This document shows positions 1 through 9,960 of a stretch of 64,000 nt of DNA, in pieces; position 1 is the stretch's first letter, and each line of letters begins with the position of its first letter. Where the stretch lies: contig WRAP01000001.1 of NCBI GenBank assembly GCA_009780135.1, forward strand, positions 1-64,000, given 5' to 3'. The translations under genes and the position numbers were made by a program. Below the pieces are notes generated by a model that was given only the letters and a program-made list of their open reading frames with translations, did not search any database and was not told the origin of the DNA. The DNA comes from Bacillota bacterium. Lineage in GTDB: Bacteria; Bacillota; Clostridia; Christensenellales; Pumilibacteraceae.

Positions 1-1
1 A

Positions 2-3000
2 GGTTGGTATACAGCTCCGTTTGGTCAAGGCGAACGCCTAACCTGCGAACTAGGCAACCCATATCTACACGAAACCCTTTGGATAGACGGATTAACAACA
101 GCTTACCCTTTCTTTGCTAATGCTTTAGCTTTTATCTGGGATATACAAAATCAAGGATTTTTGGCAAGAGTAAATCCTAATAATACATGGTTTAACTTAC
201 TAGTAAGCACTCTTACGATTCCTGCTAGTGTTAGCGGGCAACCTGTTGTAATGCTTACTGCTTTTAGTTTTTCTATGCTTAATAATATTGTAACGGTTAA
301 AATTCCAAATACAATAAGATATATTTCGAGGACTGCTTTTGATTCAAGTTTTTCTATTACTTCTTTTGAAGTATATAAAGTACTTGGCTATTCTGGCATA
401 CATTTTGATTCGTACGACGGTATTATTTATAGAATTACTAGAGAAAATGACTTGTATACTAATCAAATTACTAGCCGTGTACCTGCATTATTTCCTTTAG
501 GAAAAGGTGGTCATATAATTTTCCCAGAACTGGTAATGGCGATTCCAGATAGTTTTTTTGTAGGTGCTGCTCATTTGCAGGAAATAACTATTAATTACGA
601 TTTATTAGCAATCAATAGAAGAGCTTTTTATGGCGTAAGAAGTTTAATAAAAGTTAATTTTGCTAATTCTAGGTGTGAGGGAAATTTTATGCCGCGAATT
701 ACAACCATTGGCTCGGAAGCGTTTAGAAATACAAGTTTAACGCAATTTACTGTGCCGGCAAGTGTTAGAGATGTTATGAACGAAGGTATTTTTGTGTCGG
801 GCATTGGTTATGGTGCGTTTGCCTATTCACATTTTGCAAATTCTAGTTTGCAGTCATTTACATTTGAAGAAAGTAATTATCCCTTAACACTGCAAGCAAA
901 TCCTGTTTTTAGCGATGCTCATACTATGTTCCAAAACGCTAGATTTACTTGCTTTGAAGTTCCTGCTAGGGTAGTTAGTATCGGAGCCGGTGTGTTTAGG
1001 CGTACAAGAAACTTAACAAACTTTACATTTGAAACAGGTGGAACATTACCTCTTACTATCGGAACAGCTACAGGCACGAATTTCAATGGCAGTATATTTA
1101 CAGGTGGATCTAGTATAGATGCTTCTCAGATACAATCAATAGAGATTCCTGCTCGTACAGAGCGAATAGGTAACGGTGCATTTAGTAATATGCAAAGCCT
1201 AAATTCGGTTACATTTGAGCAAGTGCAAGCCTTGAATAATATTATGTTGGAGATAGGTGCTCACGCATTTTCTGCTGCTCAAACAAACCAAAATAATATG
1301 AGTCTTACAAATATAGAAATACCTGCTAGAGTAATTTATATAGGTCAGCAAGCGTTTTATAGGAATAGAGGAATAGCACAAGTTACATTCCAAGAGGGTA
1401 ACAGACCTCTTACAATTGGTGTTAGTGCTTTTAGGCATATGAATGCACTTACGATTGTTGTTCCAAGCCGTACAGAATATATTATGTATTCTGCGTTTGA
1501 TAACAATAGTAACCTTAACTTATCGTTTGCTTTAGGTACTATAAATTGCCCAGAAGGTATTCCTATACTATTGTCGCTTGGTAATCATATATTTAGACAG
1601 AGTACTCCTTTTACAACTATTACATTACCGGCTAGACTATCTTTTGTATCAAATTATACATTTGTTTCGGCGGCTAACCTTATGGAAATTATTATTGAGG
1701 ATGGCGGGATGCATTTTAGCTCTAGAGAAGGGGTATTATTAAATGCAGAGGGGTACGAATTAGTGTTCTTACCTCGTGGTAGGACTGGTGAATGGGCACT
1801 ACCAAGCGGAATTACAACAATTGCTACTAACGCTCTTAGAGACAATCAACAGCTTACGCATTTGACTATTCCTTACGGTGTAGTATATATAGGAGCAAAT
1901 GCCTTTAGAAATAATCGATTTAGCGAACTTATCTTTGCTGCGCCTGTAGGATCAACAGCTGAAGCACGCCTTACAATAGGTGCGGATGCATTTAGAGATA
2001 ATTTAAGCCTATCATCAATTACATTTGAAGAAGGTAGTAATGTTGTTGTAATAGGTGCGGGAGCTTTTCAAAGCAGTGTTGTGCTTACTAGCTTGATTTT
2101 ACCTAATACTCTAGAGAATATCGGAGTAGATGCTTTTGCTGGCAATATACTGTTGGCTAATGTAACCTTCGAATCTCGTCCAGTAGGAGGAGCACCATTT
2201 GTTATAGGCGAGCGTGCATTCCAAGGTAATATAGCACTAACCAGCATGCATTTTCCGGAACATCTAACAGACATAACGGCAGCTACATTAGGAGGAGCAG
2301 CCAATATTATCACACTAACTGTAGACGAAAACAATCCATTTTTTACAGAGGTAGGTGGTGTAATTTATGATACAAACAAAACTCGTATTGTGCTTTTTCC
2401 TAGAGGTCGCAGTAATTATAACTTTACAAGTATGCCCAATACGGTAACGCATTTAGATGCAGGTTTATTTAATGGTTTTGTAGGGCTTGTAGGTATACAA
2501 CTTTCTTACAATATTAGTTATATTGGTAATCAAGCGTTTTTTAATGCGTCTAATTTAACTAATATTCATTTTAGGGTTCCGGCTAATCCGCCTTCAAACT
2601 TTGAACTTCCTAGCTTGCATATAGGTAACGACGCTTTTAGAGGTCTAATTGGACTTGCTCCGTTTTCTATACCTAACAGGATAAGTCATATAGGAAATAA
2701 CGCTTTTGACAGAAACTCTGCTTTAGAAGGAACAATAAAGCTTTGTTACACACTACAGGAAATAGGAAATAGTGCATTCCATACCACTCGTATAACACAA
2801 CTTGATATTCCAGAAGGCAGTATGTTGCGCCATATTGGTAGTGATGCATTTACAAGTGCTATATTCTTACAAGATATTATTTTTCCTAGCAATATTCTTA
2901 ACGAAGTAGCATTTCGTGCGACGCATGCCGATAATCCACATAATCCTGGACAATGGTTTACAATTCAACAGAACGCTTTTTGGAACACAAGGATACAATC

Positions 3001-6000
3001 ATTTACCTTTCCTGCTAGAATAGCTACAGTTCGTATTGATGGAGTAGGGGGAGCTCCTGGTGTAATTGAGCCTTGGATAGCAAATAGTATGTTTAGAAAT
3101 AATAGTGCTCTTACTAGTATTGCAATTCCTGCACATATAACAAATATTGGCTTTGGTGCTTTTCATGATGCCACGGCATTGCATACCGTTACATTTGCTC
3201 CTAACAGCCAGCTTAGAAGACTTGGATTAGATAGCAGAGTAGGAGGAGGAACAGCCGGCTTTCCAACAATTGCAGTTGGTACACGACAAAATGAGGTATT
3301 TAGAGGTACCACTAGCCTTGTTAGCATAGATCTAAGTGATACACAACTAAGATACTTAGGTGCTGCTACATTTAGAGGTAGCGGAATTTCTTCTGTGCAA
3401 CTTCCTGACACATTATTTAGCATTGGTAGCGACGCCTTTAGAGATACTTCAAACATAAGGCATATAAATATTCCTAATAATGTTATGAGTCGTGTACTTT
3501 CACCGATTGCAGGTGATGATACTTCTTTTAATATATCAAATGTAAATACTGTTTTATCCGGTGTAGCAACAGGTACTCCGACAAACGCAACCTTTTCTTC
3601 CGGTGTAAATGTATTTCGCAACAGTGGACTAGAAACTATTACACTTCCAAATAATGCTAACTTTCTATCTATTCCTTTTGGTTGGTTTAGAGATAGTAAT
3701 TTGCAAAGCATTCATATTCCGGCAAGTGTAACAAATATATTCCCAGATGCGTTTGCAAATGCTACAGAATTAGTTAGCGTTACATTTGCACCGGTTACAG
3801 CTACTACCGGTCTTCAACAAATTTTCCCTAGAGCTTTTGATAATACTCCAAAACTACAAACTTTGGTATTACCAACAGGCGGAAGACTTACTCATATTGG
3901 TCAGTTAGCTTTTAGAGGCACAGGGCTACAAACTTTAACTATACCAAATACAGTAACTAATATAGGTAATGCACAAAATACAGGAACTAATCTTCATAGT
4001 ATGGCTGCTTTACCGACAGAAGGTGCAACAGACAATAATTCTCGTGGAGTTATACAGAATTCCAGAATACAAAATTTGATATTCCAGTCCGGTAATTATA
4101 CACCGGCTTTAAATCAATTAAATATTCGTGGCGGTAGTAATACAGAGGCTAGTCCCGGTGTGTTTGCATTTGCTCCATATTTGCGATATGTAAGATTCTC
4201 CGGTAGAGTAAATCAAATTGGCAGATGGTCTTTTGCTAATAACCCAAACCTACGATATATTCATTTTGATGTAGCCGCTGGAACGCCGATTCCTCTAACG
4301 ATTGGTCAGGAAGCGTTTGCAATGATGATAGGTGCTAACGATACAGAGCACGGAGGTTCTTTAATAAATGTTACTTTGCCTTCTAGGCTAAATGTATTAG
4401 GTACAAGAGTATTTAGAAATCAGCGCAACCTAGCAAGCTTTTCTATTGCTTCGGGCGGCTTGTTCCGAACAGACGGTAATGCAGTATATCGCCGCCCCGT
4501 ACTTGCAACACCGGCATATGCCCTAGAGCAGTTAATAGTTCCTGTGAGCTCTTTTGAGATTCCTAATAATGTTTCCATAATAAGGGCAGGCGCATTTGCT
4601 AATATGCCGCTAACAACTCTTACATTCGAGACTGGCAATGATGTTTTAGATCTCGTTATGGAAGGAGGTAATTTTGTCAATGGCGGAGCGTTCGAGGGTA
4701 CGCTTTTAAATAGAGTTACTTTTCCAGCTAGGCTTACTCATATAGGCATAAGAGCATTTATGGGTACGCAATTGCAAGAGGCTCATTTTCCTGCTAGACT
4801 TATAGAAATTAACGATAGAGCTTTTCAAGATGTAGCTACGCTTCATACTGTAACTTTTCCAGTAAACTCACAACTACAGCGTATTGGTACTAATACAGGT
4901 ACAGATAGTTTAGTATTTGCTAGAACAGGCATATCCAGTATTTCAATTCCTCACACAGTTAGATATATTCGTGGTGGCTCGTTTGCAGGGCTAGGAAATA
5001 ATTTTAATGTAACATTCCTAAATTCTTCCGAAAATTCCGAAAGAACTGCTACTTATTATTTAGATATCGGCAATAATGCCTTTATCGGCGGAGGGTGGGG
5101 GTTAGGACCAAGAGGCTCTACAATGCTGCACTATTCGTTTAGATTGCCAAACAGAATAAGAAACATTGGCAGTCAAGCGTTTGGCAATGGAGGAACTGCA
5201 GCCGCTTTAGGCTCTCTTAACAATGTAGAAGAACTATTTATTCCCAAAGGTATTCTTTCTATAGGAAGCCAAGCGTTTGAAGGTAACCGTAATATAAAAA
5301 GAATAGAGTTTGAGCCGGGCTCATCTATTACTACTCTCGGCACTAGTGCATTTAGATGGAACACCAGCCTAGAAAGCATTATGTTGCCGGCTAATATCAC
5401 AAACACCTTTGCTACCAATATATTTTTAGGTAATTACAATTTAAGAGAAATTTTAGTTGTGTCAAGTGCTACAGCTCCTAGCGGAGCTAACGGTTTAAGC
5501 TCTAGAGATGGCGTATTGTTTAACGGTAACGGCACAACTCTTATACATATGCCGCTTGCTTGGAGGCCGGCTGTAGCCGAGGGCGAGGAAGTGCCGCAAA
5601 CCTTTACCTACCGTATACCGGATGGAGTGACAAGTATAAGGCATAACGCATTCGATCCTGCCTTAACGACTTCGGCAAGCGCAAACACGGGACCGTTTAG
5701 CGGTACGCGAAATACAACCATTGTTCGTATATATGTGCCGGTTTCGGTTAGAGATATAGGTATTCGTGCATTTGCAAATCTCAGTGCTTTGGAAACTGTA
5801 ATTTTCGACGAAGCGGCTACGACAACAGATATTCTTCATTTCGGCGGTGCTAATACAGGAAATGCTGGTGTATTTAACTATAGCGGCATACAAAATATAG
5901 TGTTGCCGGCTAGAATGCGGGTAGAAGGTACTACCACACAAGGCGCAGGAAGTTTATTTAGAAATACTCCTAATCTAACTGATGTAACATTTGCAGGTCC

Positions 6001-8413
6001 TGGCTTGAATGCAATTCCAGCAGCATTTTTGTTTGGTAACCAAGGCATTACAAGTCTTACAATTCCTTATACTGTACTTAGCATAAATGGAGTTAGCGGC
6101 GGCGGAGCTTTCGAAAACAGTGCGCTAGAAAAGCTTACAATAGGCACAAATGCACAGGGAGGATCTAATTTAAGACATATACAAGATCATTCGTTTAGAG
6201 GTAGCAGAATCAGAAATTTAGACCTATCTGATACAGATTTGCAATCGATAGGAACGGCTGCTGGTACAATAGCGATAGGAGTAAACGCATTTACTAATTC
6301 TTCGCTAGAAAGCATAACATTGCCGCAAATTTCCCGAACTGAGGGGGCCGTAATAACCATAGGGCAAATGGCATTCTCCGATACAAATTATCTGCATACA
6401 ATAAACCTACCTAATCATTTAACGAGTATCGGTATCGGTGCTTTTTCTATGACGGCAGGCAGACCATCGGCGCTGGTTAGCATAACAATCCCCAACAGTG
6501 TTCAAAATATAGGATTTAACGGTATGGTTCACGGAGGAATAATAAAATATAATCCTCATACCGGATTATTCCAAAACCGCACTAGTCTTAGGTATATAAA
6601 TATGACTATTCCTATCTCTACAGCTACTGGTCCTGTTCAATTTAGAGCTATAGCGGCTCATCAATTTAGAGGTACTTCCTTTACAGGCGATGCTAACGGT
6701 CATTTTGAAATTCCTTCAGATATAAACTGGATTCAACATTTTGCTTTCCAAGGCACTCATTTAAGAAGCGTTTATATACCTGAGGGAGTTGTTCATATTC
6801 AAGAAGCTGCTTTTAGCGATATGCCGTACCTAGAGCATATTGTAATACCATCTACTGTTACACACTATGGGGCAGGAGCACATAATGCAACTGCATTTAA
6901 CAATCGTAGAGGATTGGGTAATGCCGTATTTGCAAACTCAACGGCTCTTCAATCGGTAACGATAAATGGAAGTATTCAAATTTTAAGCGAGCGTATGTTT
7001 CAAAATACTCCGAGTTTAATACAGGTTACAGGATTAGACAGTATTCATACAATAGAGGCTAATGCATTTAGAGGTGCCGGATTAGAAAGCTTTGCTATAC
7101 CTAATACTGTTCGTGCATTCGGTAGTACTCAGCTAGCAACAGTTACTAATTGGTCTGCTTTTGTAAATCCATTTGCAGGCATGCCAAATTTAGAATTTTT
7201 GGATTTAGTGGGTGAGCATCCATTTTTGGTTGTAGAGGAAGGTGTTTTATATAACGCAAATATGACTGCACTTATAGCATTCCCGGCAGCCAAAGTACCT
7301 AACGAAGGATGTGAAGAGGGTTATGAAGGCATATTTGTTATACCGGATAGTGTTAGATATATTGCCGCCGGTGCATTTGAAGGTGCTAAATATATAGAAG
7401 AGATTGTATTCCCGAATGATTTTAATGCTATGGGAACAGAAGCGTTTATGGATAGTAGCCTACAAAGATTGACAAATTTTACAGGTCTAGCTACAATTCC
7501 TATCCGTGCATTTGCTGGCACTAAATTAGAGAGTGTAACTATACCAAATACTGTTACCACCATTGCTCAAGCGGCGTTTGCAGGTACTTCTTATTTAACA
7601 AATGTAAACTTTGAAAGTGGTGGTGAAGCACCGCTTGCCATGACTGCTGCCGCCGCTTCTATCACAGCACCTGCTGGGCATAGAGCAAATGTAGGACAAT
7701 TTGCCGGTAGTGCCATACAGCACTTTACTTTCCCATCAAGAATGACATCAGCTGCAGTTGGTGCTAGGGGATTATTTGAAGAAGCTAAATATCTACAAAG
7801 TGTTACATATGATATGGGCGAGACAAGTTGGACATCAATAGGCATAGATGCTTTTAGAGGTGCGGTAAATTTAACAACTATTATATTACCTAGTACAATT
7901 ACAACTATAGGTGCAGATGCCTTTAGGAGTACAACTTCGTTAACTACCTTAGTATTACCTAATGGATTAACATCGTTAGGAGCAAGGGCATTTATGGAAT
8001 CGTCTGTTACAGATATGGTTATACCAAGCGGTGTATTAACAATAATGGAAGGTTTATTCCAAAATTCTATGCTAGAGAATATTACTATATTAGGTGAGAT
8101 AACACAAATTCAGGCAGATGCCTTTAATGGAGCAGTTAATCTAACTAGTGTAAATATTCCTAATCCAAGTTTTGCAATGATGTTGCAAGCAAGAGCTTTT
8201 ATGGGAACGACCAATCTTACTAGCTTAGTATTGATGAGTATAGGTGATACTGCTAATCATATGCAGGCTAATGTGTTTTATGGTTGGACGGCAAGTCAAC
8301 GCATTTACTTTGTCGGTAGAGAAGATCCTAGTCCTAATTGGAATATTGGCTGGCTAGGAGGCACTGATGAAGGCTTAACAATCATTTGGAATCATACATT
8401 ACCAGAAGATTAA
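2..8413 (+). CDS. Giant BspA-like leucine-rich-repeat surface protein, 3' part (partial)
   Basis: The reading frame is open from base 2, so the gene begins left of the window; at least 2803 codons are present. The first residues (GWYTAPFGQGERLT...) resemble the end of a Listeria-Bacteroides (Flg_new/InlB B-type) repeat. From about residue 60 onward the protein is an almost unbroken array of BspA/TpLRR (LRR_5) units of about 45 residues, each with a version of 'IxxIGxxAFxxxxxLxxxxIP'. The last unit ends in IIWNHTLPED followed by a stop. I see no LPXTG motif, transmembrane helix or docking domain at the C terminus, so attachment must lie in the missing N-terminal part or be absent. Related proteins bind host or matrix proteins or other cells; here a surface or secreted adhesin role is inferred. 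It is very large for the family. Confidence 0.9.
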   Translation, partial: GWYTAPFGQGERLTCELGNPYLHETLWIDGLTTAYPFFANALAFIWDIQNQGFLARVNPNNTWFNLLVSTLTIPASVSGQPVVMLTAFSFSMLNNIVTVKIPNTIRYISRTAFDSSFSITSFEVYKVLGYSGIHFDSYDGIIYRITRENDLYTNQITSRVPALFPLGKGGHIIFPELVMAIPDSFFVGAAHLQEITINYDLLAINRRAFYGVRSLIKVNFANSRCEGNFMPRITTIGSEAFRNTSLTQFTVPASVRDVMNEGIFVSGIGYGAFAYSHFANSSLQSFTFEESNYPLTLQANPVFSDAHTMFQNARFTCFEVPARVVSIGAGVFRRTRNLTNFTFETGGTLPLTIGTATGTNFNGSIFTGGSSIDASQIQSIEIPARTERIGNGAFSNMQSLNSVTFEQVQALNNIMLEIGAHAFSAAQTNQNNMSLTNIEIPARVIYIGQQAFYRNRGIAQVTFQEGNRPLTIGVSAFRHMNALTIVVPSRTEYIMYSAFDNNSNLNLSFALGTINCPEGIPILLSLGNHIFRQSTPFTTITLPARLSFVSNYTFVSAANLMEIIIEDGGMHFSSREGVLLNAEGYELVFLPRGRTGEWALPSGITTIATNALRDNQQLTHLTIPYGVVYIGANAFRNNRFSELIFAAPVGSTAEARLTIGADAFRDNLSLSSITFEEGSNVVVIGAGAFQSSVVLTSLILPNTLENIGVDAFAGNILLANVTFESRPVGGAPFVIGERAFQGNIALTSMHFPEHLTDITAATLGGAANIITLTVDENNPFFTEVGGVIYDTNKTRIVLFPRGRSNYNFTSMPNTVTHLDAGLFNGFVGLVGIQLSYNISYIGNQAFFNASNLTNIHFRVPANPPSNFELPSLHIGNDAFRGLIGLAPFSIPNRISHIGNNAFDRNSALEGTIKLCYTLQEIGNSAFHTTRITQLDIPEGSMLRHIGSDAFTSAIFLQDIIFPSNILNEVAFRATHADNPHNPGQWFTIQQNAFWNTRIQSFTFPARIATVRIDGVGGAPGVIEPWIANSMFRNNSALTSIAIPAHITNIGFGAFHDATALHTVTFAPNSQLRRLGLDSRVGGGTAGFPTIAVGTRQNEVFRGTTSLVSIDLSDTQLRYLGAATFRGSGISSVQLPDTLFSIGSDAFRDTSNIRHINIPNNVMSRVLSPIAGDDTSFNISNVNTVLSGVATGTPTNATFSSGVNVFRNSGLETITLPNNANFLSIPFGWFRDSNLQSIHIPASVTNIFPDAFANATELVSVTFAPVTATTGLQQIFPRAFDNTPKLQTLVLPTGGRLTHIGQLAFRGTGLQTLTIPNTVTNIGNAQNTGTNLHSMAALPTEGATDNNSRGVIQNSRIQNLIFQSGNYTPALNQLNIRGGSNTEASPGVFAFAPYLRYVRFSGRVNQIGRWSFANNPNLRYIHFDVAAGTPIPLTIGQEAFAMMIGANDTEHGGSLINVTLPSRLNVLGTRVFRNQRNLASFSIASGGLFRTDGNAVYRRPVLATPAYALEQLIVPVSSFEIPNNVSIIRAGAFANMPLTTLTFETGNDVLDLVMEGGNFVNGGAFEGTLLNRVTFPARLTHIGIRAFMGTQLQEAHFPARLIEINDRAFQDVATLHTVTFPVNSQLQRIGTNTGTDSLVFARTGISSISIPHTVRYIRGGSFAGLGNNFNVTFLNSSENSERTATYYLDIGNNAFIGGGWGLGPRGSTMLHYSFRLPNRIRNIGSQAFGNGGTAAALGSLNNVEELFIPKGILSIGSQAFEGNRNIKRIEFEPGSSITTLGTSAFRWNTSLESIMLPANITNTFATNIFLGNYNLREILVVSSATAPSGANGLSSRDGVLFNGNGTTLIHMPLAWRPAVAEGEEVPQTFTYRIPDGVTSIRHNAFDPALTTSASANTGPFSGTRNTTIVRIYVPVSVRDIGIRAFANLSALETVIFDEAATTTDILHFGGANTGNAGVFNYSGIQNIVLPARMRVEGTTTQGAGSLFRNTPNLTDVTFAGPGLNAIPAAFLFGNQGITSLTIPYTVLSINGVSGGGAFENSALEKLTIGTNAQGGSNLRHIQDHSFRGSRIRNLDLSDTDLQSIGTAAGTIAIGVNAFTNSSLESITLPQISRTEGAVITIGQMAFSDTNYLHTINLPNHLTSIGIGAFSMTAGRPSALVSITIPNSVQNIGFNGMVHGGIIKYNPHTGLFQNRTSLRYINMTIPISTATGPVQFRAIAAHQFRGTSFTGDANGHFEIPSDINWIQHFAFQGTHLRSVYIPEGVVHIQEAAFSDMPYLEHIVIPSTVTHYGAGAHNATAFNNRRGLGNAVFANSTALQSVTINGSIQILSERMFQNTPSLIQVTGLDSIHTIEANAFRGAGLESFAIPNTVRAFGSTQLATVTNWSAFVNPFAGMPNLEFLDLVGEHPFLVVEEGVLYNANMTALIAFPAAKVPNEGCEEGYEGIFVIPDSVRYIAAGAFEGAKYIEEIVFPNDFNAMGTEAFMDSSLQRLTNFTGLATIPIRAFAGTKLESVTIPNTVTTIAQAAFAGTSYLTNVNFESGGEAPLAMTAAAASITAPAGHRANVGQFAGSAIQHFTFPSRMTSAAVGARGLFEEAKYLQSVTYDMGETSWTSIGIDAFRGAVNLTTIILPSTITTIGADAFRSTTSLTTLVLPNGLTSLGARAFMESSVTDMVIPSGVLTIMEGLFQNSMLENITILGEITQIQADAFNGAVNLTSVNIPNPSFAMMLQARAFMGTTNLTSLVLMSIGDTANHMQANVFYGWTASQRIYFVGREDPSPNWNIGWLGGTDEGLTIIWNHTLPED

Positions 8414-8426
8414 AAATACTCAATAG

Positions 8427-8458
8427 TAACCTCTTTGTAAATATTTACAAAGAGGTTA
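8427..8458 (+). terminator. Terminator of the LRR surface-protein gene
   Basis: A perfect 15-bp inverted repeat (arms 8427-8441 and 8444-8458) starts 13 bases after the stop codon and is followed by an A/T-rich stretch. It has only a weak T-run. Confidence 0.7.
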
Positions 8459-8481
8459 TTATTTTAAATTTAATAATAAAA

Positions 8482-8507
8482 AAGACTACTGTTTATATAG
8501 TAGTCTT
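8482..8507 (-). terminator. Terminator of tRNA-Gly
   Basis: A 9-bp stem (AAGACTACT / AGTAGTCTT) with an 8-base loop lies just downstream of the tRNA on the minus strand and is followed by TTTTTATTATT on that strand, a standard intrinsic terminator. Confidence 0.75.
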
Positions 8508-8513
8508 AAAGTT

Positions 8514-8588
8514 TGGAGCGGAAGACGAGATTTGAACTCGCGACCCTCGCCTTGGCAAGGCGATGCTCTACCACTGAGCCACTTCCGC
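8514..8588 (-). tRNA. tRNA-Gly (anticodon GCC)
   Basis: The minus strand folds into a complete 75-nt cloverleaf: acceptor GCGGAAG/CTTCCGC, D-arm GCTC/GAGC, anticodon stem TCGCC/GGCGA with loop TTGCCAA (anticodon GCC), T-arm with TTCAAAT, discriminator T and an encoded CCA end. It reads glycine codons GGC and GGU. It stands alone with its own terminator. Confidence 0.97.
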
Positions 8589-8772
8589 ATTAAATGTAAT
8601 TGTGTTTTTATTGTAAATGCTGTGGTTTAGAAAATAAAAGAAACCTTGCAAACGCAACCTTTACATTATATGAAATAAAAAAATGATTGTCAAACAAAAA
8701 ATTAAGATTTTTATTAAAAAGTAGCAAAAAAAATATTGTGTCATACGATGATTGTAGGGAGAGTATCATTTT

Positions 8773-9936
8773 ATGACAGTAGCTGTATTTTTTGGCGGTA
8801 AAAGTTGTGAGCATAATATTAGTATAATAACGGGCATTCAGGCGATGGCTGTACTTAAAAGTCGTCATACGGTTGTGCCAGTGTATATAGATAATGACGG
8901 TAAGTTTTTTACGGGAAGTGGTTTAACAACTTTAGATGCTTTTAAAAGCGAGAACAAAAAAGATAAGCGGTATAAAAAAATGCCGGTAACGCTTACACCC
9001 AGTAGCAATTATTTATATAGTACTAAAGGCAAGGCTATTTGTAAAATTAATGTAGCACTATTAGCTACTCATGGTTATGGTGGTGAGGATGGTTGTTTGC
9101 AAGGATTACTTAGTTTATGTGGGATTCCTTTTACTGGTAGCGGTGTATTGGCTAGTAGTTCTGGAATGGATAAAAGTGTTATGAAAAAGCTATTTATTTT
9201 TGATAAATTGCCAGTTCTTCCGTATATTAGTTTTACCAAAAGAGAATATAGATCGGAACTTTATGCGATAGTAGAGCGCATAAAACGGGAGTTGGTTTTT
9301 CCGCTTATTGTTAAGCCTGCTGGTGGCGGTTCGAGTATCGGGATTGGTGTAGCAAAAGATTTTCCGCAGTTATTTGAGAGAATTTCAGCCGGTTTTAAGT
9401 GGGATGCAAGGGTAGTAGTAGAGAATGCGTTAGAGAATTTTACCGAATATAATTGTGCAGTTTTGGGCGAAGGCGATAATTTAATTGTTAGTGAAATCGA
9501 GAAGCCGTTTAGTAGTGGTGAGATTTTAACTTATAAAGATAAGTATTTAAGTGGTAATAAAGGTAAACGAGAAAACGGTAGTGTAAATAGTGCTAAACAA
9601 AGTAGCAAAATAGGGCAAGCAAGTGCGAAAAGGGAGTTTCCTGCTAAAATTGATAAAGAATTAGATTTGAAAATTAAGTCTTTAGCTAAACTGGCTTTTA
9701 GCAGTATCGGTGCTAGTGGTGTGGCTAGAATTGACTTTTTGTATAGCAGTAGCGGTGAACTTTTTATAAATGAGATAAACACAATTCCAGGAGCATTATC
9801 AAACTATATGTTTACTAAAGGCGACAATAAACTAGCGTTTAGCGACTTACTAGAAAAAATGCTGGATATAGCTTTAGAAATAAAACGAGAGCGAGATGCA
9901 TTAAAATATATTTATGAAAGTGGGTATGTATTGTAG
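8773..9936 (+). CDS. ddl: D-alanine--D-alanine ligase
   Basis: ATP-dependent ligase making the D-Ala-D-Ala dipeptide for peptidoglycan. The N terminus FFGGKSCEHNIS holds the family glutamate. SGMDKSVMKK follows the substrate serine region, RIDFL...INEINTIPG is the C-terminal ATP-grasp metal site, and Y254 (TYKDKY) is the omega-loop tyrosine expected of D-Ala rather than D-Lac ligases. At 387 residues it is somewhat long, because about 30 Ser/Gly/Lys-rich residues (roughly 261-288) are inserted between the KY motif and the following PAKI. The start is supported by an upstream AGGGAGAG. It lies alone between tRNA-Gly and a convergent lipid-kinase gene. Confidence 0.93.
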   Translation: MTVAVFFGGKSCEHNISIITGIQAMAVLKSRHTVVPVYIDNDGKFFTGSGLTTLDAFKSENKKDKRYKKMPVTLTPSSNYLYSTKGKAICKINVALLATHGYGGEDGCLQGLLSLCGIPFTGSGVLASSSGMDKSVMKKLFIFDKLPVLPYISFTKREYRSELYAIVERIKRELVFPLIVKPAGGGSSIGIGVAKDFPQLFERISAGFKWDARVVVENALENFTEYNCAVLGEGDNLIVSEIEKPFSSGEILTYKDKYLSGNKGKRENGSVNSAKQSSKIGQASAKREFPAKIDKELDLKIKSLAKLAFSSIGASGVARIDFLYSSSGELFINEINTIPGALSNYMFTKGDNKLAFSDLLEKMLDIALEIKRERDALKYIYESGYVL

Positions 9937-9960
9937 GAATATAGTGTATGATTTATAGTA

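Noticed and set aside
3163-3711. 182-codon minus-strand frame within the LRR gene
   Set aside because: Shadow of the repeat-rich gene; no recognisable domain and no start signals.
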